A DNA stretch of 34,554 nucleotides from a bacterium. Lineage in GTDB: Bacteria > Desulfobacterota > JAPLJL01. A model generated the notes under the pieces. That model did not search any database and had not been told where the DNA came from. It saw only the letters and a program-made list of their open reading frames with translations. Shown here piece after piece: positions 7,516-15,552 of the stretch. The position numbers were made by a program, and so were the translations under genes. Numbering within the stretch: position 1 is the stretch's first letter; every line of letters begins with the position of its first letter. Location of the stretch: contig JAQTNV010000035.1 in assembly GCA_028713675.1 (NCBI GenBank), positions 1 through 34,554 of the forward strand, in the 5' to 3' direction.

Positions 7516-9462
7516 CTATTTTAGTAGGTTTTTAAATTCTTCTTCCCCCAGCGTTTCCACCTCCAAGAGCTTTTTCGCGATGGTCTCGACCACGTCCTTC
7601 TTCGCCTTGAGGAGCGCCAGTACCTTTTCGTACCGGCTCCCGATGATCCGGGTGATCTCCTCGTCGATGTACTGCTGGGTGGATTCGGAATACTCCCGCT
7701 GGCCGGGCATTGACTGACCCGGCAGGAATAACGAACTCCTTTGCGAGGGCAGGACCACGTTCGCGAATTTATCGCTCATCCCGTAGTCGCTGATCATCTT
7801 GCGAGCGATATCGGTCGCCCGGGTGATGTCGTTCGAAGCGCCGGTCGAGATCTCCCCGAAAAAGATCTCCTCGCTGGCCCGGCCCCCGAGCAGGACGTCG
7901 ATTTTTCCCAGCAGTTCCTCTTCTGTAAGGAGGAAGCGGTCCTCGGTCGGAAGCTGGATCGTATATCCCAGGGCCCCGATGCCCCGGGGAATGATCGAGA
8001 TCTTGTGGACGGGGTCGGCACCCTTCGTGCAGGCGGCCACCACTGCATGCCCCGTCTCGTGGTGGGCCACGATCGTCCGTTCCTTCGGATTGAGTAGGCG
8101 GTTCTTCTTCTCCAGGCCCGCGACAACGCGCTCGATGGCGCTGTCGAAATCCCCCGGCAGGACCTTGTCCCGGCCGGCGCGGACCGCGAGCAGGGCCGCC
8201 TCGTTGACGATGTTGGCCAGGTCGGCGCCGGTGAATCCCGGAGTCCCCCGGGCGACCTTTTCGAGGTCGACGGAGAGATCAAGCTTCACTTTCCGCGCGT
8301 GGACCTTCAGGATTTCGACGCGGCCCGAGAGGTCGGGCCGGTCGACCAGCACCTGGCGGTCGAAGCGCCCGGGCCGGAGGAGCGCGGGGTCAAGGATCTC
8401 GGGCCGGTTGGTCGCCGAGAGGATGATGACGCCCGCCTGGGCGTCAAAGCCGTCCATCTCGACCAGCAGCTGGTTCAGGGTCTGTTCGCGCTCGTCGTTC
8501 CCGCCCAGCGAGAAGCCGCGGCTCTTGCCGATGGCGTCGAGCTCGTCGATGAAAACCAGGCAGGGGGCCTTTTCGCGGGCCTGCTTGAACAGGTCGCGGA
8601 CCCGGGCGGCCCCGACGCCGACGAACATCTCCACGAATTCGGCCCCGCTGATCCGAAAGAACGGGACCTTGGCCTCTCCGGCGACTGCCCTGGCCAGCAG
8701 GGTCTTGCCCGTCCCGGGGGGGCCGACGAGCAAGACCCCCTTGGGGATCTTGCCGCCGACGGCCTCGTACTTCTTGGGATTCTTTAGGAAATCCACAATC
8801 TCGACCAGTTCCGCCTTGGCTTCGTCCACACCCGCGACGTCCTGGAACGTGACGCCCGTGTCGCCTTCGGCCACCAGCTTGGCCTTGTTCGCGCCAAACG
8901 ACATCACGCCTTGGCCGGGACCGCCGATCTTCTTGCTCAGGAAGTTCCAGAACAATATCATCAGGGCGATGGGCAGGACCCAGGATATGAGGGTACCCAG
9001 CCAGGAATCGTCGGACTTGGAAACGGCGTAGTATTCGACGCCCTTCTGGTCCAGGAGCGTAATCAGCTCCGGATCGGCCGGCCGGACAGTCTTGAAGGTT
9101 TTCGGCGGTTCCGCCGGCGGCCGGCCGCCGGACTGGGTTTTACTGTAGGCCTCGATCTGGGCCTTGGTCTTGGAGAAGCCGGTCAGGTCCTTTTCTCCCA
9201 TCTCAACCCGGAGGATATTACCGGACACGATCTTCGCCTTAAAATCGCTGTAATCGATGGATTCGACCTTGGCGCGGAAAAGATAGGTATTGATCAGGAT
9301 GAGTGCGATTACCGTGATCAGGAAGTACAGGAGAGAAAAATGAAACTGTTTGCGGTTCAGGGGCTTGATCAGCGGGTCGTGCTTTTTTAGCCCCGGCTTT
9401 TCTTTTTTGTCCTTCTTCTCCCAGGCCGGAAGAATACCCTTATCATCGTCATTCTCGGCCAT
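7516..9462 (-). CDS. ftsH: ATP-dependent zinc metalloprotease FtsH
   Basis: FtsH is a membrane-anchored hexameric AAA+ protease that degrades damaged or regulatory membrane and cytosolic proteins. The 648-residue product has an unusually charged N-terminus of about 40 residues, then TM1 (about 41-62), a periplasmic domain and TM2 (about 154-172). The AAA module shows Walker A GPPGTGKT (247-254), Walker B FIDELDA (304-310) and the second region of homology with [18 protein letters not shown]. The protease domain has HETGH (468-472), where HEAGH is more usual, and the third zinc ligand candidate Asp545 in [22 protein letters not shown] precedes the ATG. It appears to be a single gene flanked by repeats. 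Confidence 0.98.
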   Translation of the reverse strand: MAENDDDKGILPAWEKKDKKEKPGLKKHDPLIKPLNRKQFHFSLLYFLITVIALILINTYLFRAKVESIDYSDFKAKIVSGNILRVEMGEKDLTGFSKTKAQIEAYSKTQSGGRPPAEPPKTFKTVRPADPELITLLDQKGVEYYAVSKSDDSWLGTLISWVLPIALMILFWNFLSKKIGGPGQGVMSFGANKAKLVAEGDTGVTFQDVAGVDEAKAELVEIVDFLKNPKKYEAVGGKIPKGVLLVGPPGTGKTLLARAVAGEAKVPFFRISGAEFVEMFVGVGAARVRDLFKQAREKAPCLVFIDELDAIGKSRGFSLGGNDEREQTLNQLLVEMDGFDAQAGVIILSATNRPEILDPALLRPGRFDRQVLVDRPDLSGRVEILKVHARKVKLDLSVDLEKVARGTPGFTGADLANIVNEAALLAVRAGRDKVLPGDFDSAIERVVAGLEKKNRLLNPKERTIVAHHETGHAVVAACTKGADPVHKISIIPRGIGALGYTIQLPTEDRFLLTEEELLGKIDVLLGGRASEEIFFGEISTGASNDITRATDIARKMISDYGMSDKFANVVLPSQRSSLFLPGQSMPGQREYSESTQQYIDEEITRIIGSRYEKVLALLKAKKDVVETIAKKLLEVETLGEEEFKNLLK

Positions 9463-9508
9463 CCGTCCTCCTTTAGCTTGATCGTTAGGCGTCAGGGGTT
9501 ATAAACAC

Positions 9509-9538
9509 GTTAGGGGTTAATTATAATCCTAACGTTTT
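9509..9538. other. Inverted repeat upstream of ftsH
   Basis: CGTTAGG (9509-9515) pairs with CCTAACG (9528-9534), followed by four T's on the + strand. It lies between ftsH and rsgA. It could be a weak terminator or a binding site; the arms also resemble TTAGGGG words next to it. Confidence 0.35.
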
Positions 9539-9544
9539 ACCTTC

Positions 9545-9717
9545 CTCTCTCATTGCTCGTTGCTTGTCCTGAGCTCTGTCGAAGGGCTCATCGCTTCTTG
9601 CTTTTCACGCCTTACTTCTTTCTGCCTCTTGGCGCTATGCCCTATGCGCTTTGCCCTTTGCACGTTGAGCTGCATACTGCTTACTGGGAGCGCAGGCTTA
9701 AGCCTGCGGCTACCTGT
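9545..9717. repeat. Composite intergenic repeat downstream of rsgA
   Basis: Contains GCTCATT-type 7-mers, a TTGTCCTGAGCTCTGTCG element (9551-9596, copied at 13356-13401), CTATGCC/CTTTGCC words (reverse complement of the GCATAG family) and an 18-base perfect palindrome CGCAGGCTTAAGCCTGCG near 9690-9707. Confidence 0.8.
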
Positions 9718-10797
9718 TTATTCTTTTCCCCCTTTTAACCGTCTGAGCTGCTTGGCCTCGTCGTACAATTGGCCCCAGACCCGCCCGGTCTGCTTCCTGA
9801 GTCTCGCGTCGTGACGCCGCTCATAAGCCTGGGCCTCCCGTCCGAGCTTTCGGTAGTGCTCCAGGCGCTCCGCGGTCATGGTCCCTGACTCCACCGCTTC
9901 CCGCACCGCGCAGCCCGGTTCGTTGTCGTGGCGGCAATCCCGGAAACGGCAGTGTTCAGAAAGAGCCGCGATGTCTTCGAACACCGAGTCGAGACCGTCT
10001 TCATCGACCAGCTGCAGCTCACGCAGGCCCGGCGTATCGAGCAGAAGGCCCCCTCCCGGCAGGGAAACGATCTGGCGGTGCGTGGTGACGTGACAGCCGC
10101 GGCCGTCGCGGGCCCGGACTTCACCGGTGGGCATCCGTTCTTCTCCCAGGAGGGCGTTGACCAGGGTCGATTTACCGGCTCCGGATGAGCCGACGAAGGC
10201 TGCCGTCATGCCAGTGCGAATGCCCGCCCGGACCGCTTCGATGCCCTCCGACCGGAGCGCGCTCGTTACATAAACCGGAACACCCGGGCAATGGCTCTCG
10301 ACCTCGGCCTGGCGGACAGCGGCGCTGTCGCAGACGTCGGACTTGTTAAGGACCACCGCGGGCATGGCCCCGCTCGCCCAGATCCGGGCCAGGTAGCGTT
10401 CGATCCTGCGGACATTGAAATCCGCGTCGAGGCCGCAAACCGCGAAGACGAGGTCGACGTTGGCGGCGACCACCTGGGCCCGCGCCTCCCGTCCGGCGGC
10501 CCCGCGGGTGAATACGGTGCGCCGCGCCAGCACATGGTCGATGATAGTGGTGCGATCAGGTTCCGGCGCTTCCTTGAGGACGACCCAATCGCCCACACCA
10601 GGAAGGCCGGTCTCCTCAAGCTCGAGACGAAGCCGCCCGGCCAGCTGCGCCGGGCCTTCCCCCGTGACTGACCAGACCTGGTAGGCTCCGCGATGTTCGG
10701 CAACGATTCTGGCGGGGATTACTGCCGAATCGGTGCTCTGGCGCAGTTGTTCTTCAAAGAACGGGCCAAAGCCCAAAGAAGAAAGGTCATACGTCAT
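9718..10797 (-). CDS. rsgA: Ribosome small-subunit-dependent GTPase RsgA (YjeQ/EngC)
   Basis: RsgA is a circularly permuted GTPase that acts late in 30S subunit maturation. The 359-residue protein has an N-terminal OB-fold, then the permuted G-motifs in order: NKSD (G4), TSA (G5), GSSGAGKST (G1) and DTPG (G3). The C-terminal zinc knuckle C-x5-C-x-H-x5-C is intact in the stretch CRFRDCRHDNEPGC. Length and order fit the family. The gene is bounded on both sides by repeat islands and has no clear operon partner. The start has no strong ribosome binding site, but the first residues (MTYDLSSLGF) fit the family start. Confidence 0.95.
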   Translation of the reverse strand: MTYDLSSLGFGPFFEEQLRQSTDSAVIPARIVAEHRGAYQVWSVTGEGPAQLAGRLRLELEETGLPGVGDWVVLKEAPEPDRTTIIDHVLARRTVFTRGAAGREARAQVVAANVDLVFAVCGLDADFNVRRIERYLARIWASGAMPAVVLNKSDVCDSAAVRQAEVESHCPGVPVYVTSALRSEGIEAVRAGIRTGMTAAFVGSSGAGKSTLVNALLGEERMPTGEVRARDGRGCHVTTHRQIVSLPGGGLLLDTPGLRELQLVDEDGLDSVFEDIAALSEHCRFRDCRHDNEPGCAVREAVESGTMTAERLEHYRKLGREAQAYERRHDARLRKQTGRVWGQLYDEAKQLRRLKGGKE

Positions 10798-10805
10798 AGG
10801 AAAAA

Positions 10806-11040
10806 GCGTCCGTAGTGTCCCTCAGATAAACCCTTCGGGATAAATCCGTAGTGTCCATAGGGTCCGTAGTGTCAAAGAGAAAAACAGTCCATTGAGTTCA
10901 TGGCGTCCATTGAGTCCATAGTGTCCGAAAATGGGTGATAGGTTATAGGTGATAGGTTATAGGTGATAGATCTTAGGTTTTAACCCAACACCCATGACCT
11001 ATGACCCAATGGGCACGATGACACGATAGACTGTGTTTCT
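10806..11040. repeat. Composite repeat: GTCCATAGT 9-mers, GATAGGT 7-mers and a dispersed 40-bp element
   Basis: Bases 10812-10851 carry an element centred on AAACCCTTCGGGATAAA whose exact inverted copy is at 27361-27400. It is followed by 9-base words (GTCCATTGA, GTCCATAGT) to about 10930, then GATAGGT/TATAGGT words in steps of seven to about 10970 and their complements (CCTATGACC) to 11010. No gene seen. Confidence 0.85.
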
Positions 11041-11046
11041 ACGCTT

Positions 11047-11364
11047 TCATTTCGCCACATAAGGCTCGTTTTTATGATATGTATTCCAATATTTCAGGAA
11101 TTCCGTGCAGTTCATTGAAACATTAGCATCCTTTTCCTGCTGGCATTTTGACTCTGTCAATGGATTCACCTGCTCCACTATATCGACACATGCATTCGTG
11201 CAATCAGTCCTGTCCTCCAGCGAAAAATTCTGAGCGCAAATATAGACTTTATTGCAGGTGGAAGAGCAATAATCCTCGCATTGGCTTTGATCGCTTCCGC
11301 AATTCATTAAAAAAGTTCCAGTAATGAGAACACCCAAACAAAAAACCAATAATCTCTCTCTCAT
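11047..11364 (-). CDS. Small cysteine-rich lipoprotein, unknown function
   Basis: The 105-residue product has a signal peptide and the lipobox-like FLMNC with Cys22 as the likely lipidated residue. The mature part is rich in cysteine (CEDYCSSTC, YICAQ, CTNAC, SKC, MNCTEF), as expected of an exported disulfide-bonded protein. I recognise no family. Its ATG overlaps the TGA of the preceding gene (ATGA, 11361-11364), so the two are probably translationally coupled, which is odd because the upstream product looks cytoplasmic. Confidence 0.75.
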   Translation of the reverse strand: MRERLLVFCLGVLITGTFLMNCGSDQSQCEDYCSSTCNKVYICAQNFSLEDRTDCTNACVDIVEQVNPLTESKCQQEKDANVSMNCTEFLKYWNTYHKNEPYVAK

Positions 11365-11759
11365 TTTTTCCCCTTTTTTGAATGTCGCAGAATCCGCTTC
11401 TTACGGCATGGCTCAGCCAAGGGGGCCGACCAGATTACCTCGCCAGCCTCTCCAAATATTTGCAGGCTCGGCAAGTTCTCGTACAGGCTCAGCACAATGC
11501 GAGGCTTGCCATTCTCGTCCTCCAGACGCAGGTGCGGTCCTGCCGCCGTTTCCGCCAACCGGACGCGGGACTGCCCTTTGGCGTCGAACAGGACCAATCC
11601 CACCCGGTCCTTGACCATTGTAAGTGCGCCGCGGGTCTTGCCTTCGTTATCCTCAACAGTGTGGGTATAGGCACAAACTTCCCTCGCCTTGATAATTACC
11701 TCTTGCTTCAATTCCGCCAATTCCTTTTCAATCTTTTCCAAACGCTCTTCTATCATCAT
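11361..11759 (-). CDS. Hypothetical protein with coiled coil and beta-repeats
   Basis: The 132-residue product starts with a coiled coil (about residues 1-24, LEKIEKELAELKQEV). It is followed by three short beta-rich repeats of the type 'V-x-L-F/E-D-x-x-G-x-x-R-x-x-L': GLVLFDAKGQSRVRL, HLRLEDENGKPRIVL, and a last one ending in GEVIWSAP. Such repeats occur in uncharacterised proteins where each unit predicts a two- or three-stranded sheet. No function is known. AGGAGGG lies upstream of the double ATG. It is the first gene of a two-gene unit that overlaps the small lipoprotein gene by four bases. Confidence 0.75.
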   Translation of the reverse strand: MMIEERLEKIEKELAELKQEVIIKAREVCAYTHTVEDNEGKTRGALTMVKDRVGLVLFDAKGQSRVRLAETAAGPHLRLEDENGKPRIVLSLYENLPSLQIFGEAGEVIWSAPLAEPCRKKRILRHSKKGKK

Positions 11760-11800
11760 TTTTCCCTCCTACGTTTTTGTGCGCCTTTTTAACTTTCACC

Positions 11801-11993
11801 TTTGAGCTTTGAGCTGCTTACTGGTCTGTCTTGATCGCATAGGGCATAGCGTTAAGAATGTTTTGCTGGTTCATCTTGTTCGTCTGGTTTTTCTAAACAC
11901 CCAACAACCAAGCAATCTTCTTTTCCCGGTTACCGGTTACCGGTTACCGGTTACCAGTTATCTGCTACCGGCTACTTGCTTACGCCTTACGGG
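11801..11993. repeat. Composite word-repeat, copy 1
   Basis: In order: TTTGAGC 7-mers (11801-11815), GGTCTGTCTTGATCGCATAG, GCATAGCG, a GTTTTGCTGG/CATCTTG/TCTGGTTTTTC stretch, ACCCAACAACCAAGCA, then CCGGTTA 7-mers from 11926 passing in register through TCTGCTA, CTTGCTT and ACGCCTT to the stop codon of the next gene. The same order recurs at 25133-25371. Confidence 0.9.
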
Positions 11994-13139
11994 TTATTCC
12001 TCTTTCTTGATGATTGCGTCTGGTGTTGTCTGGGTGAAATCCGGGGTGAAGAAGTACTTATACTCTTCCTTATCTTTCAAATAAATCTCGAAGAAGGCGG
12101 TCCCGTAGATTTTGACCAACTTCCGCTGAAGGTAGGGCTCCAAAATTACATCCGTGGCTTTAACCAGGTCCGGCTTGATCATCTGGCTGAAAAGCCCGCA
12201 TTCTTCGGCTTTCCCGACGCTGTTCTCAAAATCGGCCATGGCCTGGTCCACCGCAGGGGTAATGGAATCGATCAAGGTTGTCACCCCCAGCTGCTCGGGG
12301 AGATCGACATCGGAAAATCTCATGTGGTTTCCCCTGAGCACCTCCATGAGGTACTTGGGAGCGGAAGCCCGTTCATAGGGCCGGGCCACGTTTTCCTGGT
12401 AAGTCATGATGATATCGTAGGTGCCTCCCGCGATCAGCAGGGGGACAGGCCGGTTCCGGAAGAAATCCTTCTGAAAGCAGCAAGCGAGCGGGGCCATGGG
12501 AAAGACAGCGTCCACCCTTTCGTCAAGATAGCCTGGGGCGTAAGCGCTGAGCAGCACGGTCAACGCTCCCTGGGAATGCCCGGCGATCCCGATATGATCG
12601 GGGTCAATGCCGCCGGACAGCAGGCCCCCGGGGGCCGCGGAAAAATCCAGCATCCGGTCAATAATAAATGAAACATCGCCGGGCTGGTTGACCACGTCCA
12701 TCGGGTTCGCGCCTCCGGGGGCGAGGATGTTGGTCAGGGGAAAGTCGGGCGCGGCGACCACGTAGCCGTAGCTCGCCAGGTGCTGGGTGAAATAGGTATA
12801 CGCCCGGCCCATGGCCATGAATCCGTGGCTTAAAACGATGAGAGGATAAGGCCCCCCGGATAGATCGAGGGGGGAATCCTCTCCGCCCGCAGCCGAAGGA
12901 TACCTGATTTCCGTGACCAGGGTCCGGGATACGTCCCCCGGGTAAGTTCCATTGACATCGGTGGGCCGGGAAGTGTCATAAAGGGTTACATGGTAAACCC
13001 CGGTCTGGTAGGGGCCTGGCTCCGAAAGGTCGACATTAACCGGGGAAAGCTTTTTCTCCCCCCCGCCGCAGGCAAGCAGGTGCGGCGAAATGGTTAAGGC
13101 CAGCAAAGCGAAAAATACTATCCCTTTTCGAGTAATCAT
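11994..13139 (-). CDS. Lipoprotein alpha/beta hydrolase (PET-hydrolase/PAF-acetylhydrolase-like)
   Basis: The 381-residue product has a signal peptide with lipobox LLAC (Cys24), so it is likely a membrane-anchored exported hydrolase. The alpha/beta-hydrolase core shows the oxyanion-hole region SHGFMA (104-109), the nucleophile elbow GHSQG (Ser189), Asp242 in GGTYD and His272 in GNH, a complete Ser-Asp-His triad. The general layout is that of the chlorophyllase/PAF-acetylhydrolase-like group; the natural substrate cannot be told. An extra C-terminal helical tail of about 90 residues follows the His. The gene stands alone between repeat islands, and a CCGGTTA array runs into its stop codon. Confidence 0.88.
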   Translation of the reverse strand: MITRKGIVFFALLALTISPHLLACGGGEKKLSPVNVDLSEPGPYQTGVYHVTLYDTSRPTDVNGTYPGDVSRTLVTEIRYPSAAGGEDSPLDLSGGPYPLIVLSHGFMAMGRAYTYFTQHLASYGYVVAAPDFPLTNILAPGGANPMDVVNQPGDVSFIIDRMLDFSAAPGGLLSGGIDPDHIGIAGHSQGALTVLLSAYAPGYLDERVDAVFPMAPLACCFQKDFFRNRPVPLLIAGGTYDIIMTYQENVARPYERASAPKYLMEVLRGNHMRFSDVDLPEQLGVTTLIDSITPAVDQAMADFENSVGKAEECGLFSQMIKPDLVKATDVILEPYLQRKLVKIYGTAFFEIYLKDKEEYKYFFTPDFTQTTPDAIIKKEE

Positions 13140-13196
13140 CTTTTCTCCTTACACCTTATATCCTTTGCTTTAAAACTCTTAGGCTTCTTAACTTTT

Positions 13197-13446
13197 ATGC
13201 TCTTATGCTTATCAGTTTATCAAGAATCTCCTTCCTTTATCAAAGGGAGGCCGGGAGGGATTTCAGGTCGTCATTGCGAGCCCGGAGGGCGCGGCAATCT
13301 CGCTTTTACTCTTAGCCCTCTGCTCCTTACGCCTTATATCTTTCGGCTCTTTGCTCATTGCTCGTTGCTTGTCCTGAGCTCTGTCGAAGGGCTCATCGCT
13401 CATTGCTTTTTGCGCCTCACCCCTCACGCCTTACGCCTCACGTGTT
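13197..13446. repeat. Composite intergenic repeat
   Basis: Holds CCTTTATCAAAGGGAGG (13231-13247) followed by a GTCATTGCGAG...GCGGCAATCTCGC element (13270-13303), both in the same order at 18679-18746. After them come the TTGTCCTGAGCTCTGTCG element (13356-13401) and CCTCACG/CCTTACG 7-mers up to 13442. No gene seen. Confidence 0.85.
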
Positions 13447-14100
13447 TTAAAGGTTTCTAATCATCCTTGCCATCCCCGGGGCGCCGATTTCCTTTTCGAA
13501 ATACGGATCCGGATATTCATCAGTCACTTTGAACCCATGCTTTTCGTAAGCCCGTTGGGCGGGGGTATTACCCATGAACAGGTTGATCTGGGCCTTCCGG
13601 AAACCCCGGCTCCGCCCATTTTCCATCATATCCACCAGCAACCGGTCGACCAGGCCCAGGCGGCGGAATTCAGGAAGAGTTGCCACGCTGTCGATTGCCC
13701 ATACCCCTTCTAATGAAGGTGGAATGCAATCCACTATCTTGGGCATGGGAGCAGTCCCGGCGATTACATCCCATAGGGGGTTTTTCTTGACCTTCGGCAA
13801 AACCTCCGGGAGCGCGCTTGGAATCGTGTGATGTCCCCGGGCGGCCGGGTCATGGCCGCCCAGCCCCGCGACGGGCTTGCCATCCAATTCCGCCAGCAGG
13901 TAACAGGAGTAATGATAGAGATGGATGAATTCGGTCACGATCAGGACCCGGAAAAATTCGAGGCAATCCTCTTCCGGCAACTGGAGGATGACCTCCCATA
14001 TCCCCTTTTGCACATGCCCCCGCCCCGAAACCAGCATCAGCCAGGCCAGGAACGGCGCGTCCTGCGGTCCGGCCTCGCGTATTATCAGTTCATTTCTCAT
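13447..14100 (-). CDS. GNAT family N-acetyltransferase
   Basis: The 217-residue product carries the GNAT fold in its second half: motif A at about residues 137-152 (SVATLPEFRRLGLVDRLL, with the RRLGL acetyl-CoA pyrophosphate loop) and motif B with NTPAQRAYEKHGFKV (178-192). The N-terminal 130 residues are longer than in minimal GNATs and carry a His-rich loop. The acceptor substrate is unknown. There is no clear ribosome binding site: the start codon and first codons lie in a CATTGCT/CATTTCT 7-base array that continues upstream, so translation initiation may be weak or repeat-derived. It is a single gene between repeat islands. Confidence 0.88.
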   Translation of the reverse strand: MRNELIIREAGPQDAPFLAWLMLVSGRGHVQKGIWEVILQLPEEDCLEFFRVLIVTEFIHLYHYSCYLLAELDGKPVAGLGGHDPAARGHHTIPSALPEVLPKVKKNPLWDVIAGTAPMPKIVDCIPPSLEGVWAIDSVATLPEFRRLGLVDRLLVDMMENGRSRGFRKAQINLFMGNTPAQRAYEKHGFKVTDEYPDPYFEKEIGAPGMARMIRNL

Positions 14101-14427
14101 TGCTCATTGCTGCTTACTGCTTACTATCAACTGGTCTATCTTGATCGCATAGGGCATAGCCTCCGGCCCGTAGGGCCTACGGCCCGGAGGGAGCATAGAG
14201 CATAGCGCATAGAGTAATCGTAAAGATCGTAAGTTTCGTTTCATTAGTTTCTCTGGTTTCTCTGGTCGCTGATTACTGTTTACTGCCTACTTCTTTTTAT
14301 TTACCCTTTGAGCTTTGAGCTTTGACCTTTGAGCTGCTTACTCATCGCTCATTACTATCTTTTGCTCTTGTCTCTTACCTATCTTCGCGGCGGTCGGCGG
14401 TCTGCGGTCGGCGGTCATCATCCCCTA
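14101..14427. repeat. Period-7 island with inserted stem-loop
   Basis: From the GNAT start codon outward: CATTGCT, GCTTACT, GGTCTAT and GCATAGG words in register; a near-perfect 15-bp inverted repeat (14160-14190, arms CCTCCGGCCCGTAGG and CCTACGGCCCGGAGG); GCATAG words again; TTTGAGC words around 14310-14335; and GCGGTCG words at 14390-14416. No gene seen. Confidence 0.85.
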
Positions 14428-15393
14428 TCACCTGATGTTCAACAAATTGGCCGCGTTCCCATAAAAGATCTTCGCTTCTTCTTCAGGCGTTAAGCCGAGA
14501 TCCCTTATTCTTCTTTCCTCCTGATCAAGGAAATAGGACGGCCAATCGGTGCCGAATAATATTCGGTCGGTTCCGACCTTGCGGATCATTTCGACCATGA
14601 TTTTTTTCGGGACGCTGTAGCGCCGGCCGAACAGCCGCTTTTTTTCCTTATGCAAATCCGTTCCGCACTGGTTTTCGTCAATTTGAATCTGAAGGTTCGA
14701 AAGGAAATCGCGGTCTTCCTCATCGGTGGATTTGTAATGCATGAAAGTGTTGCTGATATCCATGTATAAGTTACCGAATTTCTTTTCGACGAGGAATTCC
14801 ATCACTTCCTCATCCTTGAACCACCCTATTCCCCCCAGGTGGGGCGAGATTAATACCAGGTCCGGAAAATCCATGAGAATCCGCGCCGTTTTTTCCGGGG
14901 TGGTTTTATGTTCATCCGGGACCCCGACCATCCCATAATTATCGATCAGGACGAACAACCCGCTTTTGCCGAGCGCCCGCCATACCTTTCTCATGTTCCC
15001 GGCGGCCGGATCGAACCTCTGGAAATAAGGATGGAGCTTTACCCCGCGAAAACCTTTATCGCTTAATGACTTGATCTGATCTTCGACGTTTTTCTGTTCG
15101 GGATGCAGAGCCCCCAGCGAAATCAGGCCGGGGATCCTGTTTATCTCTTCGGCAAAATCGTTCTTTTCTTTCACGCTGTCATCGATGGAAGCCTTCTTGG
15201 GTATCCTGGCCACCGGGAGATTCACGCAATAATCGAACCCGGTTTCGTTCATGATCGACTTCAGCACCGATGGACTCATGGATGGCGCGGTCATCCAAAA
15301 GTGGGGGTTCAGCATCCTGCTGGTCATCCAGCTTTGCAGGGCTTCGTACTCTTTGGGATGGTAAATATGGCAATGAAAATCGATTTTTTTCAT
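14428..15393 (-). CDS. Amidohydrolase-family metal-dependent hydrolase (TIM barrel)
   Basis: The 321-residue product matches the amidohydrolase-related (PF04909-type) family. It has the N-terminal metal motif DFHCH (H-x-H at residues 7 and 9), GVKLHP after strand 4, SPHLGG with a further His, and FGTDWP with the metal-binding Asp near the C-terminus. These are zinc or manganese enzymes that hydrolyse or decarboxylate small molecules; the substrate is unknown. The C-terminal 'TPEEEAKIFYGNAANLLNI' signature is characteristic of the family. The gene stands alone with repeat islands on both sides, so context gives no pathway. Confidence 0.9.
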   Translation of the reverse strand: MKKIDFHCHIYHPKEYEALQSWMTSRMLNPHFWMTAPSMSPSVLKSIMNETGFDYCVNLPVARIPKKASIDDSVKEKNDFAEEINRIPGLISLGALHPEQKNVEDQIKSLSDKGFRGVKLHPYFQRFDPAAGNMRKVWRALGKSGLFVLIDNYGMVGVPDEHKTTPEKTARILMDFPDLVLISPHLGGIGWFKDEEVMEFLVEKKFGNLYMDISNTFMHYKSTDEEDRDFLSNLQIQIDENQCGTDLHKEKKRLFGRRYSVPKKIMVEMIRKVGTDRILFGTDWPSYFLDQEERRIRDLGLTPEEEAKIFYGNAANLLNIR

Positions 15394-15489
15394 TTCCGGA
15401 AAATTATATTCGCAGTCGGTGTGAGGAGCAAATCATATCATAAATCCCCTCTCCCCTGCGCGGGTGAGGGCTGGGCATAAATTTAAACT

Positions 15490-15552
15490 GTCATTGCGAG
15501 ACCCGCCCCTGGCGGGGCGCGGCAATCTCGCTTTTACTCTTAGCCCTCTGCC
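15490..15552. repeat. GTCATTGCGAG element followed by CTATGCC words
   Basis: GTCATTGCGAG with an internal hairpin (CCGCCCC/GGGGCG) and GCGGCAATCTCGCTTTTACT is followed by the same CTTAGCCCTCTGC string as at 13305-13322, then CTATGCC words that supply the stop codon of the next gene. Confidence 0.85.
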
